Below, in pieces: positions 35,274-43,328 of a DNA stretch of 64,000 bases. This DNA is from DASZQL01 sp964391865 (GTDB lineage: Bacteria > Planctomycetota > Phycisphaerae > Phycisphaerales > UBA1924). The stretch spans positions 248,001-312,000 of the forward strand of contig CAYMNQ010000005.1 in the NCBI GenBank assembly GCA_964391865.1. The letters are read 5' to 3'. The translations under genes and the position numbers were made by a program. Below the pieces are notes generated by a model. It was not told the DNA's origin and did not search any database. It was given only the letters and a program-made list of their open reading frames with translations. The first letter of the stretch is position 1, and the number at the start of each line of letters is the position of its first letter.

Positions 35274-35363
35274 GGGTGGCATGGCCGAGGCTCCGCTCGG
35301 CCATGAGTAGGCGGAGTTGAGCGTGCACACTCGTGGCCGATCAAAGCATCGGCCACGGCACCC
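35274..35363. repeat. Two-hairpin element (family B, copy 2)
   Basis: Hairpin 1 is CATGGCCGAG / CTCGGCCATG (35280-35304) and hairpin 2 is GTGGCCGAT / ATCGGCCAC (35333-35355). Ends are GGGTGGCATGGCC and GGCCACGGCACCC, imperfect inverted repeats. It is 90 nt long and is nearly identical in plan to 46885-46970. It fills the gap between the divergent AI-2E transporter and recQ genes, so it lies across both promoter regions. Confidence 0.85.
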
Positions 35364-35405
35364 GTTGAGCGATCGGGCGTGATTCTCGCCCGGTACACTG
35401 CCCCG

Positions 35406-37706
35406 ATGCCCGAGGGACGAACCACGCACGCCGACTCGCCGACCGCGGTTGATTTTCTGCGGCAGTTCTGGGGCTACGACACGTTCCGCCCGTTGCAGGC
35501 GGAGTCGATCGACGCGACCATCGCGGGGCGCGATTCGCTGACGGTGCTGCCGACGGGCGGCGGGAAATCGCTGTGCTATCAGATCCCGCCGCTGGTGACG
35601 GGGCGAGTGTCGCTGGTGGTTTCGCCGCTGATCGCGCTGATGCAGGACCAGATCGCGAGCCTGACGTCGGCGGGCGTGCCGGCGGCGGCGTTCCATAGCC
35701 ATTTGTCACCAGACGAGCGGCGTGAGCTGCGCGCGCAGGCGGAGGCGGGGGAACTGAAACTCATCCTCGTCGCGCCCGAGCGGCTGCTGATGTCGGACTT
35801 TTTGATGTGGGTGAAGTCGCTGCGCGTCGGCGCGATCGCGATCGACGAGGCGCACTGCATCAGCCAATGGGGCCACGATTTTCGCCCGGAGTATCGGCGT
35901 CTGTCGGAATTGCGGAGCGTGTTCAAGGGCACGCCGATCGGGGCGTACACCGCGACGGCCACGCCGCGGGTGCGGCGGGACATTGTCGAGCAGCTTCACC
36001 TGCGCGACCCGGCGGTGTTCGTGGGGTCGTTCGACCGCCCGAACCTGACGTACCGCGTCCTGCCGCGGGTGAATCTGGTGGAGCAAGTCGCGGAGGCGCT
36101 GCACCGGCACAAGGACCGGGCGGCGATCGTCTACTGCATCACGCGCAAGGAGACGGACGCGCTGGCGGAGGCTCTGAAGGCGAAGGGCATCGACGCCGCC
36201 GCGTACCACGCCGGGATGGACGGGAACGCGCGGACCAAGGTGAACCATCGCTTCCGCACCGAGCGGCTCGACGTGGTGGTGGCGACGGTGGCGTTCGGCA
36301 TGGGGATCGACCGGGGCGATGTGCGCTGCGTCATCCACGCGGCGCTGCCCAAGAGTGTCGAGCACTACCAGCAGGAGACCGGGCGCTCGGGGCGCGACGG
36401 GCTGCCGGCCGAGTGCCTGCTGCTGCACACGACGGCGGACCTGATGCGCTGGCAGCAGGTGATGGAACGCGGCGCGTCGGAGTCGGACGATCCCGAAGCC
36501 GCACGCGTGGCGCTCGACGCGCAGTTCGAACTGCTCGAGCAGATGCACCGCTTCGCGCGGGCCGGGCGCTGCCGGCACCGCGCGATCTGCGAGCACTTCG
36601 GACAGACGTACGAGCCGAGCGACTGCGGCGCGTGCGACTTCTGCCTGAAGGAACTGCACGAGGTGGCGGATTCGCACGAAACCGCGCGGAAGATCATCTC
36701 GTGCGTGTTCCGCTGCGGGCAGAGTTTCGGTGCCGGGCACATCGCCGACGTGCTGATGGGAAGGTCGGTGGCGAAGGTGACGGCGCGGGGGCATGAGAAA
36801 CTCAGCACATTTGGCCTGCTTGCACACCTGTCGCGCGACCAGATTCTCAGCTACATCGACCAGCTCACCGAGAGCGGCGAGCTGCACCGCGAGCCGGGGC
36901 CGTACCCGATTCTGAAACTGACGGCCCTCGCCGGGCAGGTGCTGAAGAACGAGCGGGCGGCGGTGTTCGTCGAGCCGAAAGTGGAGCAGCGCGCCCCGGC
37001 GAAGAAGCGCGCGGGGCGGGGCGCGACGGCGAACACGGCGGACGAGCCGCTGTCGCCGGCGGAGAGCCAATTGTTCGAGGCGCTGCGTGTGTGGCGGCGC
37101 GAGTTCGCGGAGTCGCGCGGCGTGCCGCCGTTCGTGATCTTCGGCGATGCGACGCTCGACGAGATGGTCCGCGTACGACCCGGCTCGCTGGAAACGCTCA
37201 TCAGCGTGCGCGGCATCGGCACGAAGAAGCTCGACGACTTCGGCGGCGAGGTGCTCGGCGCGGTCAGGAAGGAGTCGATGGCGCTGGGGCTGGAACTCGA
37301 CGCGCGGGCGGGGTCGCGGGATCGGAGCCCGCCGGGCGGAGCAACGGGGAATACGGAGTTCAACGACCACGCCACTCCCCCGCCGCTCTCGACGGGCGCA
37401 AGCTCAGCGGCGCCGATGTTCCGGCGGGGCGCGAGCATCGACGATGTCTGCACCGCGCTCGGGCGCGCGCCGAGCACCGTCAGTGGCTACCTCGACGAGT
37501 TCATCCGCACTGAGCGCCCGGCCAGCATCACGGCGTGGGTCGACGCGGCGACGCGCGAGCGCGTCGAGCGTGCGCTGGAGTCGGTGGGCACAGATCGGCT
37601 GCGCCCGATCTTTGAGCATCTGGGGGGCGAGGTGCCGTACTGGATGATCCGGGCGGTTCTGACGCACCGGGCCGGGATCGCCGAGGAGCACACCGGTCGC
37701 GCATGA
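35406..37706 (+). CDS. recQ: ATP-dependent DNA helicase RecQ
   Basis: A 3'-5' DNA helicase for recombination and fork repair. From the ATG at 35406 it is 766 residues, longer than the 610 of Escherichia coli RecQ. Order: DEAD-like domain with Walker A TGGGKS (50-55) and DEAH (147-150, motif II DEAHC), helicase C domain ending QQETGRSGRDG, zinc cluster (CRHRAICEHF ... CGACDFC), winged-helix RQC domain, HRDC domain (about 550-625), a 40-residue Pro/Ser linker, and a C-terminal helix-turn-helix (IDDVCTALGRAPSTVSGYLDEF) like the HTH_40 domain seen at the end of some RecQ proteins. Confidence 0.95.
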   Translation: MPEGRTTHADSPTAVDFLRQFWGYDTFRPLQAESIDATIAGRDSLTVLPTGGGKSLCYQIPPLVTGRVSLVVSPLIALMQDQIASLTSAGVPAAAFHSHLSPDERRELRAQAEAGELKLILVAPERLLMSDFLMWVKSLRVGAIAIDEAHCISQWGHDFRPEYRRLSELRSVFKGTPIGAYTATATPRVRRDIVEQLHLRDPAVFVGSFDRPNLTYRVLPRVNLVEQVAEALHRHKDRAAIVYCITRKETDALAEALKAKGIDAAAYHAGMDGNARTKVNHRFRTERLDVVVATVAFGMGIDRGDVRCVIHAALPKSVEHYQQETGRSGRDGLPAECLLLHTTADLMRWQQVMERGASESDDPEAARVALDAQFELLEQMHRFARAGRCRHRAICEHFGQTYEPSDCGACDFCLKELHEVADSHETARKIISCVFRCGQSFGAGHIADVLMGRSVAKVTARGHEKLSTFGLLAHLSRDQILSYIDQLTESGELHREPGPYPILKLTALAGQVLKNERAAVFVEPKVEQRAPAKKRAGRGATANTADEPLSPAESQLFEALRVWRREFAESRGVPPFVIFGDATLDEMVRVRPGSLETLISVRGIGTKKLDDFGGEVLGAVRKESMALGLELDARAGSRDRSPPGGATGNTEFNDHATPPPLSTGASSAAPMFRRGASIDDVCTALGRAPSTVSGYLDEFIRTERPASITAWVDAATRERVERALESVGTDRLRPIFEHLGGEVPYWMIRAVLTHRAGIAEEHTGRA

Positions 37707-38756
37707 CCCGCTCCTGAGTGGGCCAAGTTTGGCGGCGAAGTATCGGCGGAACAACGGGCCATCGCTGTTGCCGGACTCGCGCGCGTTGACGTACGCGGCA
37801 CAGAGGAGATTCTGTCAGGCAACTCTTCGGGGTCAGGTGGGTTGGAACTGGAGGTTCGGCCAGCCTTGATCGGCACTGCCTGTTCAGGAGTCCTTTCACG
37901 ACCGGCGAGATCGCCCGGCCGGTCCTGACAGAGTAGACTCCGCGGCACGTCACGACGCTTGATTCTGCCCCGGGCTTTCCCTGCGCGAATCCCGTGTTAC
38001 GACGACGATCGATTGGCGGCGACCGCGTGCAGTTGATCTCTGCACGTTGAAATGGGTGGTTAGCCATTCACCCTCGCGAGAGGGATGAGTGCGGCGGATA
38101 TCTAGGGCAATCCATGGGGCGCTGAGTCAACCTTCGGCGAAGCTCACCGACGATTCGCGCGGAACAATGTTGCCGCTGGCCTTGAACCTGCCTTCAGATC
38201 GCCAACAGCGCTGCAGTCGAATCATAGTGATTCTGCTGTATGCATTCTTAGAACATGTGCGTATTCTGAGAACACTGTGCGGATCACACAACGCGATCGG
38301 TGGCAACTCGGCCTGGCTGGCCCGCCCAGCTATGCGATGATTGTGCCGTATCATCCACCCAGCATGCTACCACAAATGAGGCATGTCACTAATGCAATCA
38401 TACCGGGGCATACACCGGCCAGCCCATGTTTTTCTGCCTCAGACTGGGTGCCCTTGATCCGATACTCGCGGCGTCACAGCTTCATGATTCACATCAAATC
38501 GAGTTGTATATCTGGTATTGAATTCGGTACCACCGTCTTAAACTTAGAACTGATCTCGTTTTATAAGGCACCGCTGGAAAATTGCACGCGGTTACCCGCT
38601 CGGTATGCCACACAATTGTGCTACCTTTTTCTGCACCCTGTTCCAGTACAGAGAATCTCTGGAAACGTCCGACGTATCCGGTGTCCGTACACCACAGCGA
38701 GCCGCGACCGGGGCTGCTGATGTGTTGCTGCAAGCCAATCACGTGAGGACCCTGAC
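37707..38756. other. 1050-bp intergenic region, low GC in its second half
   Basis: No convincing gene. The first part (37707-38060) has GC like the genome and contains hairpins at 37901-37923 (GACCGGCGAG / GGCCGGTC region) and CGTGCAG / CTGCACG at 38023-38047. From about 38130 to 38740 the composition drops to roughly half GC by eye, against near 70 percent elsewhere. Short open frames on both strands do not look like proteins. It may be an old insertion remnant or an unusually long regulatory region for the LuxR-type gene that follows. Confidence 0.6.
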
Positions 38757-39626
38757 ATGCTGATGATCGACGAACCCACGTCCGCCGCCGCGCCTGAGGT
38801 AACGCTGATCGGCACGACGGTCACGACTGAAGCGGAGTTGTTGCAGCGAGCCTGTTGGGGCATCGCCGCGATCAGGCATACGTCGGATCGGGGTCAGAAT
38901 CGCTGGCTCGATTCGTCGCTGTTTGTCGCGCGGCGAGTCATTGACGGGCTGCTTTCGGTGCAAGCCAGCGTGCGCCGCATCGAGCCGGGCGACACTCGCC
39001 CGACGATTGAGAGCTTCGGGTTTGATGTCGCTCCCGAGGCTCCCGCGTTGCGTTCGGCGATCTACGAAGAGTTCCTCGCGGGTTATCCGCATGACGACCT
39101 GATCCAGAAGTGCATGCAGCGTTCGGATTCTCGCTCCTTCGCCGGGCGGCGGCGTGACCTCTTCACTGAGCAGGCGTGGAGCGCATCGACGCTCCGCGCC
39201 TGGAGGGAGTCCGTCGGGCTGGGCGACTTCTCGTGCGTGGTCGCTCCGATCGGCGGCTCGGCGGACCGCGTGCTCGTGCTGACGGCGAGTTCGGCACCGG
39301 GCTCGCGCGAGCTTGACGACTGCCAGCTCGTAGCGCTCTCATCCCTGGCGAGGGAGATGGCGTCGATCTATCACGAGCGGTTCGTCCGCCCTGAAGAGCG
39401 CCGGCGCGACCTGCTGGGCATGCTCAGCCCGACGCAGCGGCAGATCGCTCCGCTGCTGGCTGAAGGGTTGAAGGAATCGCTCATCGCTGCCCGTTTCAAG
39501 CGGAGCCCGCACACGATTCATGAGCATGTGCGCGAGATTTACCGCGCGTGGGGCGTTCAGACGCGCGACGAACTGCGGCTGCTGTGGTCCGGGCTGCTGC
39601 CGAAGGAGTGGCGGGCAGGCCGGTAG
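38757..39626 (+). CDS. LuxR-type transcriptional regulator
   Basis: A 289-residue protein. The ATG at 38757 has GAGGA eight bases upstream. The C-terminal 65 residues are a LuxR-family helix-turn-helix: LLGMLSPTQRQIAPLLAEGL, KESLIAARFKRSPHTIHEHV, REIYRAWGVQTRDEL, where the recognition helix normally reads S-x-x-TV-x-x-H. The N-terminal 215 residues do not match a response-regulator receiver; they look like a compact alpha/beta sensor with a GAF-like end (FSCVVAPIGG ... VLVLTASSAPG). It may regulate the two zinc-ribbon membrane genes just downstream on the same strand. Confidence 0.85.
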   Translation: MLMIDEPTSAAAPEVTLIGTTVTTEAELLQRACWGIAAIRHTSDRGQNRWLDSSLFVARRVIDGLLSVQASVRRIEPGDTRPTIESFGFDVAPEAPALRSAIYEEFLAGYPHDDLIQKCMQRSDSRSFAGRRRDLFTEQAWSASTLRAWRESVGLGDFSCVVAPIGGSADRVLVLTASSAPGSRELDDCQLVALSSLAREMASIYHERFVRPEERRRDLLGMLSPTQRQIAPLLAEGLKESLIAARFKRSPHTIHEHVREIYRAWGVQTRDELRLLWSGLLPKEWRAGR

Positions 39627-39749
39627 TGGTTGAGCCGGTCGCGATTGGTTTTGCATTGACGAAGATGCCGGGGGCGACGACCGTGATGCAGCCGCCGCGG
39701 CGTTCTCGGTTCCGTGCAACCGCGTGCCTCAGCCCGCGTATGGGGATTC

Positions 39750-40796
39750 ATGCGTGCGCGTGGTGTCCACATCGACCCGTCGCTCGTGCTTCTCGGGGGC
39801 TCGCCGAGCAGCGGTGCTTTGCCCGCAGCCCGTACCGCCGCTCTTCAATCTGCAAGTCCTTGCGAGTGCCCGCGTTGCGGCTACGACGTCACCGGCGATA
39901 TCCCCAACTGGACGCACGCCTGCCCGCTGAGCGGGCGCTGTTCCGAGTGCGGGCTTGAGTTTGAGTGGGGCGTACTCTTCTCGCCGGCGCATCACACGCC
40001 GAGGTGGTCCTTCGAGCATGTTCGCGAGGGCGTCGCGTTCGCGCTGTTGAAGACCGGCGCCCGCACATTGTGGCCCGGCGCGCTGTGGCGGACGCTCCGG
40101 CTCGAGCACCCGCTCGTCTGGCGGCGGCTGAGATGGTGGTTCTATCTGCTCCTCGCGGCGGTGTACGGCGCGTGCTCGCTGCGGAACGGCCTTGGGTTCC
40201 GCAGCTACGTCGGGATCGGCGGCTTCGGCGGCATTTCTCAGAGCGAGTACTTCGCGTCGATCGCGTTCCCCTTCTGGCCGTGGGGCGCGACGAAGTACCT
40301 CGACACGCTGACGATCGGCGCGCCGATCCTGTTCCTGCTCGTCGCGAGCGTGCTGATCGTGCTGGCGCACCTCGTGCTCTCGAAATCGATGGCAAGGGCG
40401 CGCGTACGACGCCGGCACCTGTGGCGGATCGCCGCGTATTCGTGGACGGGCGTGGTGGTGATCCTGAGCGCGGGGGTGCTGCTCTCGATCCCCGGCGCTT
40501 CGGGGTGGACCACGCCGCGCCCGAGCGACCCGGAGTGGCTCTACACGCTCAAGCTCGCGCTGCGCGAGGTGCGCGGCATCGAAGCGATCAGCACGCTCGC
40601 GGCGGTCGTCTGGCTTGGCGTGTTCTGGCTCGTCGCCGAGACGAAGTACCTGCGCATCCGGCACGCGCCGGGGGTGGCCGTCGCGGTGCTGGTGATGGGG
40701 ATGCTGGCGACGATGGCGATCGCGGCGTACACGCCGTGGCGGACGGTGCTCGCACCGATAAGGCAGTTGGATGAGTTCTTCTTCGGGGTGGTGTAG
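39750..40796 (+). CDS. Zinc-ribbon membrane protein 1 (CPRCGYDVTG type)
   Basis: A 348-residue protein from the ATG at 39750. A soluble N-terminus has a zinc ribbon, CECPRCGYDVTGDI with a second pair CSECG about 25 residues on, followed by FEWGVLFSP, then about five membrane helices (near residues 125-145, 200-225, 235-260, 275-295 and 310-335). Ribbon plus membrane bundle is common among uncharacterised proteins of Phycisphaerae. It shares the order, the CSECGLEFEW motif and the LRIRH near the end with the next gene, so the two are tandem paralogues. The function is unknown. Confidence 0.78.
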   Translation: MRARGVHIDPSLVLLGGSPSSGALPAARTAALQSASPCECPRCGYDVTGDIPNWTHACPLSGRCSECGLEFEWGVLFSPAHHTPRWSFEHVREGVAFALLKTGARTLWPGALWRTLRLEHPLVWRRLRWWFYLLLAAVYGACSLRNGLGFRSYVGIGGFGGISQSEYFASIAFPFWPWGATKYLDTLTIGAPILFLLVASVLIVLAHLVLSKSMARARVRRRHLWRIAAYSWTGVVVILSAGVLLSIPGASGWTTPRPSDPEWLYTLKLALREVRGIEAISTLAAVVWLGVFWLVAETKYLRIRHAPGVAVAVLVMGMLATMAIAAYTPWRTVLAPIRQLDEFFFGVV

Positions 40797-40833
40797 CGTG
40801 GTCGGGGTTGTTGCGCCAGAGCGGAGGAAGACT

Positions 40834-40861
40834 CACCGCAGAGACGCAGAGAGCGCAGAGT
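40834..40861. repeat. CCGCAGAGACGCAGAGAG iterated repeat
   Basis: Three to four degenerate units of CGCAGAGA between the two zinc-ribbon genes. Similar GCAGAG-rich pieces occur at 46791-46830, 54372-54417 and, reversed, at 55391-55440. This unit is widespread in intergenic DNA of many bacteria. Confidence 0.65.
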
Positions 40862-40984
40862 GGAGACGAGCGAGACGTTTTGTGACTTCAGGTTCAACTC
40901 CATCCGCGTCTTTGCGCTGAGCGTCTTGTTCGAGGTTCCGCGATCGGTTCTAGAATAAGGCCATCAACTGGCGGAGCATGGCGC

Positions 40985-42007
40985 ATGGCCGCAGACTCAA
41001 CCGCCGCGGAGAATCAGGGGCGTGCGGCGAGCACGACGCGCTGCGAGTGCCCGCGCTGCGGGTATGACGTGTCGGGGGTGATCTCGACGTGGAAGGAGTC
41101 GTGCCCGGTTCGTGGGCGGTGTAGTGAGTGTGGGTTGGAGTTTGAGTGGAGTGAGATGTTTGGAACGGGGCGTGAGCCGCCGAGGTGGCTGGTGGAATCT
41201 CGGCGCGGGTGGTTCATCGACCGATTTGGTCGGACAACCGTGGCCAGTTTGCGGCCGGCGAGCTTCTGGACGCGCGTCAGACTTTGGCACGAAGTCCACT
41301 CGCGAAGGCTTTTTCTGTGGGGAATCACTTGGGCTGCTGCCGGCTATTCGGTTGTTGCCCTCGTGAGCGCCTTTCTTCATGCGTGGCACGTGGGCCTGTG
41401 GTCGCGCGGACCCAGAGACTGGTCCGAGATCATTCGTGAGTTTCTTCTTTCACTCGCGATCCCGTGGCGCGGCTATGCGACTGGCTATCAAGGCGGCGTG
41501 CTTGGCCCGGCTCACTGGCTCGTGCTGGCGATTGCATGGTGGGCGTTGTCCATACTTGCGTTCATGCCGCTCTCCGAATCGATGCAGCTCGCGCGAGTTC
41601 GCCGCGCGCATGTGCTGCGGATCTGGGCGTACAGCTTGGGCGGCGTCGTTTTGATTGCTTCGCTCGCTTACTTCGCGCGCCTTCCGGTTTCAGCGGGATG
41701 GACCTTGAGCCGGTTCTCAGCCGCGAACGGTCGCGGGGGATACACCACCAACCCGGAACTCGACCGATTCCTGATGCAAGGCTGGTGGCTGCCGTGGGCG
41801 GTCGGCGCGTGGCTCTGGGTGTTCTGGTACTCAGCGACACGGCGATATCTGCAATTGCGCCATCCGCGCGGAGTCGCGACAGCGACCGTAGTCATCGGAT
41901 TTCTGGCCGGCATGCTGATCGTGAAGCTGGTCTCACCCGAGTCGCTGCGGGAAGAGATAGAAAGCTTCTTCGCGCGCCACGTCCGCTGGTGGAGTCGGTG
42001 GGTGTGA
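40985..42007 (+). CDS. Zinc-ribbon membrane protein 2 (paralogue of 39750-40796)
   Basis: A 340-residue protein. The zinc ribbon CECPRCGYDVSG with CSECGLEFEW sits at about residues 20-55, followed by PPRWLVESRR and a bundle of about five helices, ending YLQLRHPRGVATATVVIGFL, which matches YLRIRHAPGVAVAVLVMG of the preceding gene. Similar length and helix positions argue for tandem duplication. No catalytic motif is visible. A GGAG-type site is 10 nt before the ATG. It is followed by glyA after 19 nt. Confidence 0.78.
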   Translation: MAADSTAAENQGRAASTTRCECPRCGYDVSGVISTWKESCPVRGRCSECGLEFEWSEMFGTGREPPRWLVESRRGWFIDRFGRTTVASLRPASFWTRVRLWHEVHSRRLFLWGITWAAAGYSVVALVSAFLHAWHVGLWSRGPRDWSEIIREFLLSLAIPWRGYATGYQGGVLGPAHWLVLAIAWWALSILAFMPLSESMQLARVRRAHVLRIWAYSLGGVVLIASLAYFARLPVSAGWTLSRFSAANGRGGYTTNPELDRFLMQGWWLPWAVGAWLWVFWYSATRRYLQLRHPRGVATATVVIGFLAGMLIVKLVSPESLREEIESFFARHVRWWSRWV

Positions 42008-42026
42008 ATCGTCTATCCTTAGCCCC

Positions 42027-43313
42027 ATGGCCCACGACCCCATCGCCCACTCCGTCACCGAACTCATCCGCAAAACCGACCCCGCCGCGGCGGACATTCT
42101 CGTCCGCGAGCAGCAGCGCCAGGCGACCACGCTCGAACTCATCGCGAGCGAGAACCACGTCAGCCCCGCGGTCATGCACGCGATGGGGTCGTGCTTCACG
42201 AACAAGTACGCCGAGGGGTACCCCGGCGCTCGCTACTACGGCGGGTGTGAGTTCAATGATCAGGCCGAGGAACTGGCGCGCGAGCGGGCGAAGCAACTTT
42301 TCGGCTGCAAGTTCGCGAACGTGCAGCCGCACTCGGGGGCGCAGGCGAACACCGCCGTGTTCATGGCGATCATGGAGCCGGGCAGCACGTTCTGCTCCCT
42401 GATCCTGAAGGACGGCGGGCACCTGTCGCACGGGATGAAGCTGAACTTCAGCGGCACGTTCTACAAGCCGGTGCATTACCCGCTGACGTACGACGCCGCG
42501 TCGGCGAATTTCGAGCGGATCGATTATGACGCGGTACGCGCCGTGTGCCTGGAGCACAAGCCGAAGGCGCTGCTGTGCGGCTATTCCGCGTACCCGCGCG
42601 TGATCGACTTCCCGAAGTTCCGCGCCATCGCCGATGAGTGCGGCGCGATCCTGATGGCGGACATCGCGCACATCGCCGGGCTGGTCGCCGCCGGCGTTCA
42701 CCCGTCGCCTTTCCCGCACGCGCACATCGTCACGACCACCACGCACAAAACCCTCCGCGGGCCGCGCGGCGGGCTCATCATGACGAACGACGAGGAACTC
42801 GCGAAGAAGATCGATAAATCGCTCTTCCCGGGAGTGCAGGGTGGCCCGCTGATGCACGTCGTCTTCAGCAAAGCGATCGCGTTCGGCGAGGCGCTCCGCC
42901 CCGAGTATAAGACGTACCAGCAGCAGATCGTGAAGAACGCGAAGGCCCTCGCCGCCGCGCTGATCGAGCGGAAATACCGCATCACCACCGGCGGCACGGA
43001 CAATCACCTGATGCTCGTCGACCTGCGCACGCGCGACGAGAACCTGACCGGCGCGGACGCCGAAAAGTGGCTCGAAAAGGCCGGGATCATCACCAACAAG
43101 AACGGCATCCCGAACGACCCGCGCCCGCCGAAGTTCACCAGTGGCCTGCGCCTCGGCACACCGGCGCTCACGACGCGCGGGCTGAAAGAGGCGGAGATGG
43201 TGAAGGTCGCCGAGTGGATCGACCGCGTGCTGGCGTCGAAGGGCGATGAAGCGACGACGAAGACCGTCCGCGAGGAGATCAGGGCGTTCTGCGAGCGGTT
43301 CCCGATGCCGTGA
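42027..43313 (+). CDS. glyA: Serine hydroxymethyltransferase
   Basis: PLP enzyme that converts serine and tetrahydrofolate to glycine and 5,10-methylene-THF, the main entry of one-carbon units. The 428-residue protein has LELIASENHVSPAV, NKYAEGYPGARYYGGCE, VQPHSGAQAN and the PLP lysine K241 in TTTTHKTLRGPRGG. The length is typical for the bacterial enzyme. It may be read from the same message as the zinc-ribbon membrane gene 19 nt upstream, but a functional link is not apparent. Confidence 0.97.
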   Translation: MAHDPIAHSVTELIRKTDPAAADILVREQQRQATTLELIASENHVSPAVMHAMGSCFTNKYAEGYPGARYYGGCEFNDQAEELARERAKQLFGCKFANVQPHSGAQANTAVFMAIMEPGSTFCSLILKDGGHLSHGMKLNFSGTFYKPVHYPLTYDAASANFERIDYDAVRAVCLEHKPKALLCGYSAYPRVIDFPKFRAIADECGAILMADIAHIAGLVAAGVHPSPFPHAHIVTTTTHKTLRGPRGGLIMTNDEELAKKIDKSLFPGVQGGPLMHVVFSKAIAFGEALRPEYKTYQQQIVKNAKALAAALIERKYRITTGGTDNHLMLVDLRTRDENLTGADAEKWLEKAGIITNKNGIPNDPRPPKFTSGLRLGTPALTTRGLKEAEMVKVAEWIDRVLASKGDEATTKTVREEIRAFCERFPMP

Positions 43314-43328
43314 GGCGGCCGCGGGAGA

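Noticed and set aside
35379..35405. GTG start for recQ
   Set aside because: The ATG at 35406 is nearer to the family start and the extra nine residues add nothing.
37820..37880. SRP-RNA-like GGTCAGGT piece
   Set aside because: The GGAAGGAAGCAGCC-type core and the tip tetraloop are missing.
38277..38720. 147-codon open frame in the low-GC stretch
   Set aside because: No ribosome-binding site, no domain or ordered pattern; the lower GC makes a chance frame of this size plausible but its residues look random.
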